6,402 nucleotides of DNA from an uncultured Ruminococcus sp. (GTDB lineage: Bacteria; Bacillota; Clostridia; Oscillospirales; Acutalibacteraceae). Under the pieces are notes generated by a model. It was not told the DNA's origin and ran no database searches. It saw only the letters and a program-made list of their open reading frames with translations. The translations under genes and the position numbers were made by a program. Each line of letters starts with the position of its first letter. Within the stretch, counting starts at the first letter, position 1. Of the stretch, positions 1 to 5,402 are shown one piece after another. The stretch is taken from contig CACZSM010000003.1 of assembly GCA_902783815.1 (NCBI GenBank), positions 1 through 6,402 on the forward strand, in the 5' to 3' direction.

Positions 1-336
1 GACCGTAAAAAAATGACTGTAACAGATAAAAATTCAAGAAATGCAGTAACGCATTATAAGGTGATGGGCAGATACAAGGGTTTTACACATCTTGAACTGA
101 CTCTTGAAACTGGCAGGACACATCAGATAAGAGTTCATATGTCGCATATAGGTCATCCGGTTGCAGGTGATCCTGTATATGGGCCGAAGAAGGTCATAAG
201 CTCACTCAACGGACAATGCCTCCACGCATATTATATTTCATTTATACACCCAAGAACAGGTAAGGAGCTTACGCTGCAAACGGAGCTTCCTGAATATTTC
301 ACAGAGTTTCTATCAGAGCTTGAACAGATAGGATAA
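1..336 (+). CDS. RluA/RluD-family 23S rRNA pseudouridine synthase, C-terminal part (5' truncated)
   Basis: This is the last 111 codons of a pseudouridine synthase that isomerises uridines in structured RNA, most likely in 23S rRNA. The frame is open to the window edge, and the residues before the first ATG (DRKK, then MTVTDK) already match the family pattern seen ahead of the 'AVTHYKV' strand. The gene therefore starts upstream, and the ATG at 13 is internal. The diagnostic segment is GRTHQIRVHMSHIGHPVAGD followed by PVYG, at about window residues 38-61. It is the conserved RluA-family block whose Arg and His residues line the active site. A later LHAY...FIHPRTGKEL stretch is also typical, just before the C-terminus. 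The catalytic Asp motif lies upstream and cannot be checked. An S4 domain, if present, would also be upstream. The family assignment is firm, but RluD versus other RluA-type paralogues (such as YlyB) cannot be settled. The gene converges on the ABC transporter gene, and a shared hairpin separates them. Confidence 0.95.
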   Translation, partial: DRKKMTVTDKNSRNAVTHYKVMGRYKGFTHLELTLETGRTHQIRVHMSHIGHPVAGDPVYGPKKVISSLNGQCLHAYYISFIHPRTGKELTLQTELPEYFTEFLSELEQIG

Positions 337-342
337 AAAAAC

Positions 343-379
343 GAGCCAGCGATTATTAGTCGCTGGCTTCAGATTTTTT
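343..379. terminator. Bidirectional intrinsic terminator between convergent genes
   Basis: A perfect 9-bp stem pairs 344-352 (AGCCAGCGA) with 360-368 (TCGCTGGCT), with a 7-nt loop at 353-359. On the + strand it is followed by a T-run at 374-379, which serves the pseudouridine synthase gene. On the - strand the complement of the A-run at 335-341 gives seven U residues two bases beyond the stem, which serves the ABC transporter. The + strand T-run overlaps the stop codon of the transporter gene (378-380), and the - strand U-run covers the last bases of the synthase stop codon. The shared hairpin is thus tightly packed between the two genes. Confidence 0.9.
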
Positions 380-3101
380 ACTCAGTTCTCAGAGCAACAA
401 CAGGATCCTTTTTGGATGCTGATTTAGCAGGAATGATTCCGCCTAACATTGTGATAAAAGTACTTATGAAAATAAGTATCAGTCCGGGGAGTACGGGTAC
501 TGAAACATTCATAGTGCCACTTTGTATTATACCCATCTGAGATATTATAATATTTGCCGGTATGCAGAGCAGTGCGGCGGCTCCTACGCCGATCACACCT
601 GAAAGCAATCCGATAATAAATGTTTCTGCATTGAATACCTGAGATATATTTTTCTTTGATGCGCCGAGAGCACGGAGAATACCAATTTCCTTTGTTCTTT
701 CAAGTACGGAAATATGTGTGATAATGCCTATCATTATACATGAAACTATAAGCGATACAGCAACAAAGGCAATAAGAATAGCTGATACAGTATTGATAAT
801 ATTCGTTATTTGCTCTGTAAGTTCTTTAATGTAGTCGTAGTAGTGTATCTGATCCTTTTCAGGCGCGGAGGTATTGTACTGTTCCATGAGGTCAATAATT
901 CCCTGTTTGCCCTCGAAGGTATCAGGATAAATCTCGATCTGGTACGGTTTATCGTATGTTACATAACCGACTGTTGCAAGAGTTGTTTCGAGGTCATTGT
1001 CCCAGGAAAGCCAGTTATTGTAGAACTCAAGCAGCTGACTGTCCTTAGCCTTATCAAGCCATTTGTCATATTCCTTCAGAGGATCTTTTTCCTCAGATTC
1101 ATCTTCTCCGACAACGGCTGATTCCTTTACAGTGTTGATATAATAGTCGATATAATTCATTTTCTGGGTGTCGGGTATGTTTTTAAGGTATTCTCTTACG
1201 CTTGCTGCGAGCTTATCAGAGTCCTCAGTATCAAAAACCAAGCCGGAGATCACGCTTCTGTCCTTACTTGCAAGCTGAGCCTTGACTACATCTGATTCAG
1301 CGATCTCCTCAATTATCTTGTTTGTCAGCTTGTAGGTATATCCGATAGTTTTTTCTTCGCTGCCTATGAAATAACCAAGCATACTCATAGAGTTATTATC
1401 ACTTGCCTTTGGCATTATGATACCGACTACAGAGATCTTTATACCATGATTCCTGATGATCTTTTTTATATTTTTATCAGTGTCGCTGATCTGTTCATAG
1501 AGTCCGTTTTTATTTTTCTGATAGCGGAAAGGCTCCGGAAGTATCGTAAATTCCTTGCCGATAAAGTCCTCATAATCCAACACGCCAGTTGACTTCTTAT
1601 AGACAAGATCCGGATCCTCGACCAGTTTTGTATAGTCATCGGAGGATATAAAGCCGAGCTGACACAGGGTCTTTGCACTTACCATTCCATCCTGATCGGT
1701 TATTAGCACACATTCATTAGTTTTACCCGGCCATTCGCCGCACAGCAGATCATAGTTGTTTTTTGTTTTCTTGCTGATAGTATTATCAAGTCCCTGAGGA
1801 AGCTCCGTAAAGCCGTCTGCCTGATATGAGTAACTGCCCATATAACTGCCATCTGTATCAATAGAGTTTGATGTATTGATGAGTTTTCCTTTTGAATCAG
1901 TTGTATAAGCCTGGAAAAGAGTGTTATATACAGATATTATTGAACCTGTACCTATATATTTATCTACATTATTTTCTGGATTGTCAAGGAATTCCTTGAA
2001 CGCGGAAAGATTATTGCTGACGGTCTCCGGCATTTCAAAATAGTCGTTATTTCTTTCATCAACACGCGGAACGATCTTATTATCAAAATCAGCCTTATCA
2101 TCCTGTTCAGCATCCTTATCGTCATTTTCCGAATCTTCGACATTTGCATAGTTCCAGTCAGACAGAATGTATGTTCTTGAGTCTATTGTGATCGGGTAGT
2201 TTTCTATTGTTTCGCGCTGAATCTGGTAAACATATTCATTAACGCCGTTTGAAAGTGCGAGAATAAGTGCGATTCCGATAATACCGATGGATCCGGCTAC
2301 AGAAGTAAGAATAGTACGCCCTTTTTTGGTTTTCAGGTTATTGAAGCTCAGTCCGAGAGAAGTCCAGAAGGACATTTTGGATTTTGCATATTTGATCTCA
2401 GAGTTATCTGAGCTTATTTCTGGTTCAAAAGGATTGCTGTCGCCGATTATTTTGCCGTCCCGGAGATTTACTATTCTTGTAGAATATTTCTCGGCAAGCT
2501 CCGGGTTATGAGTTACCATTACTACAAGTCGTTTTTCTGCGACCTTTTTAAGTATTTCCATTACCTGAATACCGGTTTCAGTATCCAGAGCGCCTGTAGG
2601 TTCATCTGCAAGAACGATCTTAGGGTCATTTACCAAAGCTCTTGCAATAGCTACTCTCTGCATCTGACCGCCGGAAAGCTGGTTAGGCTTTTTGTGCATA
2701 TGATCTCCAAGACCGACCTCTTTAAGAGCTTCCGCAGCTCTTTTTTTTCTTTCCTTAGGGTTTACGCCCCCGATAGTAAGAGCAAGCTCGACATTGGCGA
2801 GTATTGACTGATGAGGTATGAGATTATAGCTTTGAAAAACAAAACCGATAGTATGGTTTCTATAGGAATCCCAGTTTTTATCCTTATATTTCTGAGTTGA
2901 AATGCCGTCAATAAGCATATCGCCGCTATCGTAGCGGTCAAGACCTCCGATGACATTAAGAAGAGTAGTTTTACCAGAGCCGCTGGGACCGAGTATAGAT
3001 ATGAACTCGTTATCGCGGAGATTAAGACTGACATCATTAAGAGCCAGCTGTACAAGATCACCGGTCTTGTACTTTTTTATGATATTTTTAATTTGAAGCA
3101 T
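378..3101 (-). CDS. MacB-type ABC transporter, fused ATPase and FtsX permease with a large ectodomain
   Basis: This 907-residue membrane protein has an N-terminal ABC ATPase fused to an FtsX/MacB permease. The ATPase shows Walker A GPSGSGKT (38-45), Q-loop Gln90, signature LSGGQ (142-146), Walker B KIVLADEP (161-168), D-loop ALD (171-173) and H-loop His198. A first membrane segment lies at about 262-284. About 485 extracytoplasmic residues follow, including an acidic stretch at 322-340. The FtsX domain comes next, with membrane segments near 773-796, 826-850 and 868-890, and the conserved cytoplasmic ERTKEIGILRALGASKK motif starts at 801. The four-segment topology matches MacB-family mechanotransmission ABC proteins, which drive periplasmic or extracellular events rather than moving substrate through a pore. 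It is clearly longer than typical MacB (about 650 residues), and the extra length is all in the ectodomain. The ATG at 3099-3101 is preceded on its strand by an AAAGGA site about 8 nt away. No membrane-fusion partner is present in the window. The substrate is unknown. Antimicrobial peptide handling, lipoprotein release and cell-wall remodelling control are all possible. Confidence 0.93.
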   Translation of the reverse strand: MLQIKNIIKKYKTGDLVQLALNDVSLNLRDNEFISILGPSGSGKTTLLNVIGGLDRYDSGDMLIDGISTQKYKDKNWDSYRNHTIGFVFQSYNLIPHQSILANVELALTIGGVNPKERKKRAAEALKEVGLGDHMHKKPNQLSGGQMQRVAIARALVNDPKIVLADEPTGALDTETGIQVMEILKKVAEKRLVVMVTHNPELAEKYSTRIVNLRDGKIIGDSNPFEPEISSDNSEIKYAKSKMSFWTSLGLSFNNLKTKKGRTILTSVAGSIGIIGIALILALSNGVNEYVYQIQRETIENYPITIDSRTYILSDWNYANVEDSENDDKDAEQDDKADFDNKIVPRVDERNNDYFEMPETVSNNLSAFKEFLDNPENNVDKYIGTGSIISVYNTLFQAYTTDSKGKLINTSNSIDTDGSYMGSYSYQADGFTELPQGLDNTISKKTKNNYDLLCGEWPGKTNECVLITDQDGMVSAKTLCQLGFISSDDYTKLVEDPDLVYKKSTGVLDYEDFIGKEFTILPEPFRYQKNKNGLYEQISDTDKNIKKIIRNHGIKISVVGIIMPKASDNNSMSMLGYFIGSEEKTIGYTYKLTNKIIEEIAESDVVKAQLASKDRSVISGLVFDTEDSDKLAASVREYLKNIPDTQKMNYIDYYINTVKESAVVGEDESEEKDPLKEYDKWLDKAKDSQLLEFYNNWLSWDNDLETTLATVGYVTYDKPYQIEIYPDTFEGKQGIIDLMEQYNTSAPEKDQIHYYDYIKELTEQITNIINTVSAILIAFVAVSLIVSCIMIGIITHISVLERTKEIGILRALGASKKNISQVFNAETFIIGLLSGVIGVGAAALLCIPANIIISQMGIIQSGTMNVSVPVLPGLILIFISTFITMLGGIIPAKSASKKDPVVALRTE

Positions 3102-3158
3102 ATTTTCATTCCTTTCATTAAAAAGCTCCGAACCATATCAACAGTTCAAGGTAAGATA

Positions 3159-3187
3159 AGTATATTATAATAATGAATAAAAGTCAA
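3159..3187 (-). promoter_or_regulatory. Sigma-A-type promoter for the ABC transporter gene
   Basis: Read on the - strand, TTGACT (complement of 3182-3187) is followed by a 17-bp spacer and TATACT (complement of 3159-3164). This is 5/6 at each hexamer with ideal spacing. Transcription would begin near 3152, giving a leader of about 50 nt before the ATG at 3101. An overlapping TATAAT lies in the spacer, but its distance from the TTGACT (12 bp) is too short to be used with it. The direct-repeat array at 3201-3240 lies about 50-88 bp upstream of this start. Confidence 0.75.
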
Positions 3188-3200
3188 TAAAATAATAAAT

Positions 3201-3240
3201 AAATTCCACACAAATTCCTAAAACATTCCTTATAGAATCC
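3201..3240 (+). promoter_or_regulatory. Tandem 11-bp direct-repeat array, candidate response-regulator operator
   Basis: Four copies of a 7-bp unit recur at an exact 11-bp period: AAATTCC (3201-3207), AAATTCC (3212-3218), ACATTCC (3223-3229) and AGAATCC (3234-3240). The first two are identical and the fourth is degenerate. Direct repeats spaced about one helical turn apart are the known recognition architecture of OmpR/PhoB-family response regulators, and such a regulator is encoded at 5403. The array ends 12 bp upstream of the TATAAT at 3253, and its last units cover the place where a -35 would be. That layout is expected for a PhoB-style class II activator. The repeat geometry is seen directly, but binding by the local regulator is inferred. 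Confidence 0.6.
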
Positions 3241-3252
3241 AAAAACAGTGTT

Positions 3253-3258
3253 TATAAT
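3253..3258 (+). promoter_or_regulatory. -10 element of the lipoprotein promoter, lacking a consensus -35
   Basis: A perfect TATAAT lies at 3253-3258, with a start expected near 3265 and a leader of about 40 nt to the ATG at 3305. The position 17 bp upstream reads TTATAG (3230-3235), a poor -35 match that is interleaved with the 11-bp repeat array. A strong -10 with no -35 behind an operator-like array suggests activator dependence. Confidence 0.6.
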
Positions 3259-3290
3259 ACAGACATACAAAACAAACACATACAACTTCA

Positions 3291-3297
3291 AGGAGGT
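3291..3297 (+). promoter_or_regulatory. Ribosome binding site fixing the lipoprotein start
   Basis: AGGAGGT lies 7 nt ahead of the ATG at 3305. This perfect Shine-Dalgarno sequence selects that ATG over the in-frame ATG at 3248. The latter lies upstream of the predicted transcription start and would place 19 non-signal residues before the lipoprotein signal peptide. Confidence 0.95.
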
Positions 3298-3304
3298 TTT
3301 TACT

Positions 3305-4660
3305 ATGTTAAGAAAGAAAATGACAATAATCCTTACAGCTTTTTTGATAGGTTCACTCGCAGCCTGCAACACACAGAATACAGCAGCCGATACATCATCT
3401 CAGAACTCATCAGAAGCATCAGCATCGACTGTTTCTACAGAGAAGAAAGAAGAAGCTTCTGAGTCGTCATCAGAGGAAAGCGTAAATAGTGAAGCAGAGA
3501 GTACATCTGAAAAAGCAAATGAATCCTCATCAGAGGCAGGCAGCTCCACAACAGAATCATCAGAGGAAACCGCTGTATATACGGCAAATACCTCAGGCAA
3601 ACTTGATACGACAGATCTTTTCTCAAAAAGGGATCTTGAGCAGTCACCTGACACCAGTGAAGCAAAGGCAATAACAGCTGAAGACAATAAAACAGTAACG
3701 ATAACAGAGGAAGGCGTATATGTAGTAAGCGGAACGGCAAGCAATTTTACTATAAGAGTAGAAGCGGATAAAGAGGCAAAGGTTCAGCTTGTACTTAACG
3801 GACTGAATGTTACAAACAGCAGTACACCAGTAATATATGTAGTATCTGCTGACAAGTGCTTTGTAACATCGAGCGGAACAAATACTCTGACAGTAAGCGG
3901 AACATTCACCGCAGACGGAGATACAAATACAGATGCGGTGATCTATTCAAAGGATGACCTTGTATTCAATGGAACCGGCACACTCAATATCACTTCAAAT
4001 AGTGGTAACGGCATATCCGGCAAGGACGATATCAAGTTCACAGGCGGCACATATAATATCACAAGTGCAGAGGACAGTATAGAAGCAAATGATTCAATAT
4101 CCGTATATGACGGAGTGTTCACAATAAATTCGTCAAAGGATGGACTTCACAGCGAAGACGGAGATGATGATACAACAGGCTGGATATATATAATGAATGG
4201 CAGCATTACGATAAAGGCAGCAAGTGATGCAATACAGGCAACAACAGTATGTCAGATAGACGGCGGAACATTGGATCTGACAGGATCAGAGGGAATAGAA
4301 GCAACCTATGTACAGATAAACGGCGGAACTATCAATATCACAGCATCAGATGATGGAATAAACGGATCTCAGAAAAGCAGAAGCATCGGTACTCCTACAA
4401 TAGAATTCAACGGCGGATATACAACTATAGTTGTAGGACAAGGTGATACTGACGGAGTAGATGTAAACGGCGATATAATAGTAAACGGCGGAACAATAAA
4501 TGTTACAGCACAGATGTCCTCATTTGATTATGACGGAAAAGCTGAATTCAACGGCGGAACAATAATAGTAAACGGTTCTCAGGTTGACTCCATCCCCCAG
4601 TCCATGATTGGCGGCGGCGGAATGGGCGGCTTCGGAGGAAGAGGCGGCAGAATGTTCTGA
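3305..4660 (+). CDS. Surface lipoprotein with Cthe_2159-like carbohydrate-binding beta-helix
   Basis: This 451-residue lipoprotein has a signal peptide MLRKKMTIILTAFLIGSLAA with lipobox L-A-A-C, so Cys21 would be lipidated and the protein anchored outside the membrane. Residues 22 to about 95 are a Ser/Glu/Thr-rich spacer with a 20-residue repeat (SSE at 35, 55, 75 and again at 85). From about 128 to 426 the protein is a series of short beta rungs with recurrent NGGT-I-N/I-T and DGI/DGV turns (for example 339-352, 394-401 and 416-423). This is the pattern of the domain described in Clostridium thermocellum Cthe_2159 (DUF4353), a right-handed beta-helix that binds cellulose and acidic polysaccharides with calcium. 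Many Asp residues at the turns fit metal binding. The tail 436-451 is Gly-rich with Met, Phe and Arg (GGGGMGGFGGRGGRMF). It is divergently transcribed from the ABC transporter and upstream of the small secreted protein. No pectate-lyase catalytic set could be confirmed, so binding rather than cleavage is the safer call. Confidence 0.87.
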   Translation: MLRKKMTIILTAFLIGSLAACNTQNTAADTSSQNSSEASASTVSTEKKEEASESSSEESVNSEAESTSEKANESSSEAGSSTTESSEETAVYTANTSGKLDTTDLFSKRDLEQSPDTSEAKAITAEDNKTVTITEEGVYVVSGTASNFTIRVEADKEAKVQLVLNGLNVTNSSTPVIYVVSADKCFVTSSGTNTLTVSGTFTADGDTNTDAVIYSKDDLVFNGTGTLNITSNSGNGISGKDDIKFTGGTYNITSAEDSIEANDSISVYDGVFTINSSKDGLHSEDGDDDTTGWIYIMNGSITIKAASDAIQATTVCQIDGGTLDLTGSEGIEATYVQINGGTINITASDDGINGSQKSRSIGTPTIEFNGGYTTIVVGQGDTDGVDVNGDIIVNGGTINVTAQMSSFDYDGKAEFNGGTIIVNGSQVDSIPQSMIGGGGMGGFGGRGGRMF

Positions 4661-4678
4661 GTTTAAAGTCAGGATTTA

Positions 4679-4763
4679 ATTCCACGGACTTTCTGGTAAA
4701 CAATTTAACAGAAGGGATCATACCACATATAACGAACCTATAAAGCCGGATCGTCCGTGGAAT
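4679..4763. repeat. Perfect 11-bp inverted repeat bracketing a promoter
   Basis: ATTCCACGGAC (4679-4689) and its exact complement GTCCGTGGAAT (4753-4763) stand 63 nt apart, about 74 bp centre to centre, close to seven helical turns. In read-through RNA from the lipoprotein gene they could form an 11-bp closing stem around a second hairpin at 4690-4714 (TTTCTG pairing with CAGAAG, and TAAA with TTTA). No T-run follows, so this is not an intrinsic terminator. As DNA, the arms flank the promoter at 4705-4733, which would suit a two-site operator. The first eight bases around the left arm (AATTCCAC, 4678-4685) also occur at 3202-3209 in the first repeat of the divergent promoter array. Confidence 0.6.
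4705..4733 (+). promoter_or_regulatory. Promoter for the small secreted protein gene
   Basis: TTAACA (4705-4710), a 17-bp spacer and TATAAC (4728-4733) give 5/6 matches in both hexamers at ideal spacing. Transcription would start near 4740, leaving a leader of about 57 nt that contains the right arm of the inverted repeat (4753-4763). A second TATAAA at 4739-4744 has no matching -35. Confidence 0.6.
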
Positions 4764-4778
4764 AGATCATAAATAATC

Positions 4779-4786
4779 AGAAAGGA
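4779..4786 (+). promoter_or_regulatory. Ribosome binding site favouring the ATG at 4797
   Basis: AGAAAGGA ends 10 nt before the ATG at 4797 but only 1 nt before the in-frame ATG at 4788, which is too close for ribosome loading. The 4797 start also yields a canonical signal peptide beginning MKNKRK. Confidence 0.8.
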
Positions 4787-4796
4787 TATGGTTGAA

Positions 4797-5225
4797 ATGA
4801 AAAACAAAAGAAAATTGATACTGACGCTTACTCTTGCAGCAGTATTAGCGGCAGGAAGCGCAGTAACAGCATTTGCAGCTGAGACAAGCCCTCCGTCAGA
4901 AAGCTCGTCTGGCGTAACGGAACAGCAGGAATCTCCGAAGTCTGAAAATGAATGTAATGAAAAATCAGGAAAAAGAGTCCGTAGGAAGAACTCTGACTCA
5001 ACAGATACTTCCGGAGAAAAAACAAGGAAAAGACCTCAGAAGATAAAAGCATCAGCAGATGAAGCAGCAACTGAGGATGGTACTGCTGAGATAAAGAAGC
5101 CGAAGCGTAGAAGCAGACATAAGAAATCAGACAACTCTGAGAGTGGAGAAACCGGTTCCGGAGCAAAGAAAGGCATCAAAGAGCATAAAAGTAACAAGGC
5201 TGATACAGAGGCAAGCGCTGAATAA
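4797..5225 (+). CDS. Small secreted polyampholytic protein, family unknown
   Basis: This 142-residue protein is not recognised as any family. Residues 1-27 form a clear Sec signal peptide: MKNKRK, a hydrophobic core of Leu/Ala/Val, then AFA before AE, with cleavage near Ala27/Ala28. There is no lipobox, so it should be released or wall-associated. The mature part of about 115 residues is low-complexity with no predicted globular core. It has Ser/Glu/Asp/Thr-rich blocks alternating with strongly basic blocks: KRVRRK, KTRKRPQKIK, KKPKRRSRHKK and KKGIKEHK. Two segments look like diverged repeats, RRKNSDSTDTSGEKTRK and RHKKSDNSESGETGSGAKK. One Cys is present, in NECNEK. Basic clusters on a disordered chain could bind polyanions such as teichoic acid, acidic polysaccharide or nucleic acid, but this is only inference. 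It sits 136 nt after the lipoprotein gene with its own promoter and a terminator behind. The ATG at 4788 would add only three residues and has a worse ribosome site. Confidence 0.8.
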   Translation: MKNKRKLILTLTLAAVLAAGSAVTAFAAETSPPSESSSGVTEQQESPKSENECNEKSGKRVRRKNSDSTDTSGEKTRKRPQKIKASADEAATEDGTAEIKKPKRRSRHKKSDNSESGETGSGAKKGIKEHKSNKADTEASAE

Positions 5226-5254
5226 GTCAACAGAAAGGTAATAATACAAATGAG

Positions 5255-5294
5255 ATCTGCGGAATCAGTGATAAAAAATGGTTCCGCAGATTTT
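5255..5294 (+). terminator. Intrinsic terminator after the small secreted protein gene
   Basis: A 10-bp perfect stem pairs 5255-5264 (ATCTGCGGAA) with 5282-5291 (TTCCGCAGAT), around an A-rich 17-nt loop that can extend the stem by two or three pairs. TTTT (5291-5294), then CTG, follows. The U-tract is short, so termination may be partial. It lies 30 nt after the stop codon and upstream of the response-regulator promoter. Confidence 0.7.
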
Positions 5295-5336
5295 CTGAAT
5301 ATAAAATTCTGGAGTAGATTTATTTCTGTAAATTAC

Positions 5337-5365
5337 TTTGCAAAAAAATAAATATGGTGTATAAT
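5337..5365 (+). promoter_or_regulatory. Promoter for the two-component system genes
   Basis: A perfect TATAAT at 5360-5365 is preceded at 17 bp by TTTGCA (5337-5342), a 4/6 match to the -35 consensus. The start would be near 5372, giving a leader of about 30 nt. No ATTCC-type 11-bp repeats are visible here, so direct autoregulation through the array motif is not indicated. GGGAGG (5389-5394) is the ribosome site for the ATG at 5403. Confidence 0.65.
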
Positions 5366-5402
5366 TAGGGTATTACAATAGTGCAGCCGGGAGGATGGTA
5401 TT

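Noticed and set aside
3248..3304. Upstream in-frame ATG at 3248 as the lipoprotein start
   Set aside because: It overlaps the TATAAT promoter element, lacks a ribosome site and would put 19 residues before the signal peptide. The ATG at 3305 has a perfect AGGAGGT at 7 nt and gives a normal lipobox.
3400..3744. Long open frames on the - strand and in other + frames across the lipoprotein stalk
   Set aside because: These mirror the Ser/Glu-rich low-complexity coding sequence (TCA/GAA codons stay open in other frames), with no ribosome sites or family-like sequence.
4250..4560. Recurrent AACGGCGGAAC-type DNA repeats as a DNA element
   Set aside because: They encode the NGGT turns of successive beta-helix rungs in frame, so protein structure explains them.
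4679..4763. Insertion sequence or MITE bounded by terminal inverted repeats
   Set aside because: The unit is only 85 bp, and I could see no flanking target-site duplication and no second copy in the window. A regulatory or RNA structure is simpler, although copy number elsewhere in the genome was not checkable.
4788..4796. ATG at 4788 as start of the small secreted protein
   Set aside because: The AAAGGA lies only 1 nt before it. The in-frame ATG at 4797 has good spacing and a cleaner signal peptide.
4828..5230. Leu/Ser-rich - strand frames opposite the small secreted protein
   Set aside because: They are complements of the Glu/Lys/Ser-rich coding strand. The + frame has a promoter, ribosome site, signal peptide and terminator, and the - frames have none.
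5293..5328. TTCTG repeated at 5293, 5307 and 5324 upstream of the response regulator as an operator array
   Set aside because: The spacings (14 and 17 bp) are irregular and do not match the 11-bp helical period. The first copy is part of the terminator T-tract.
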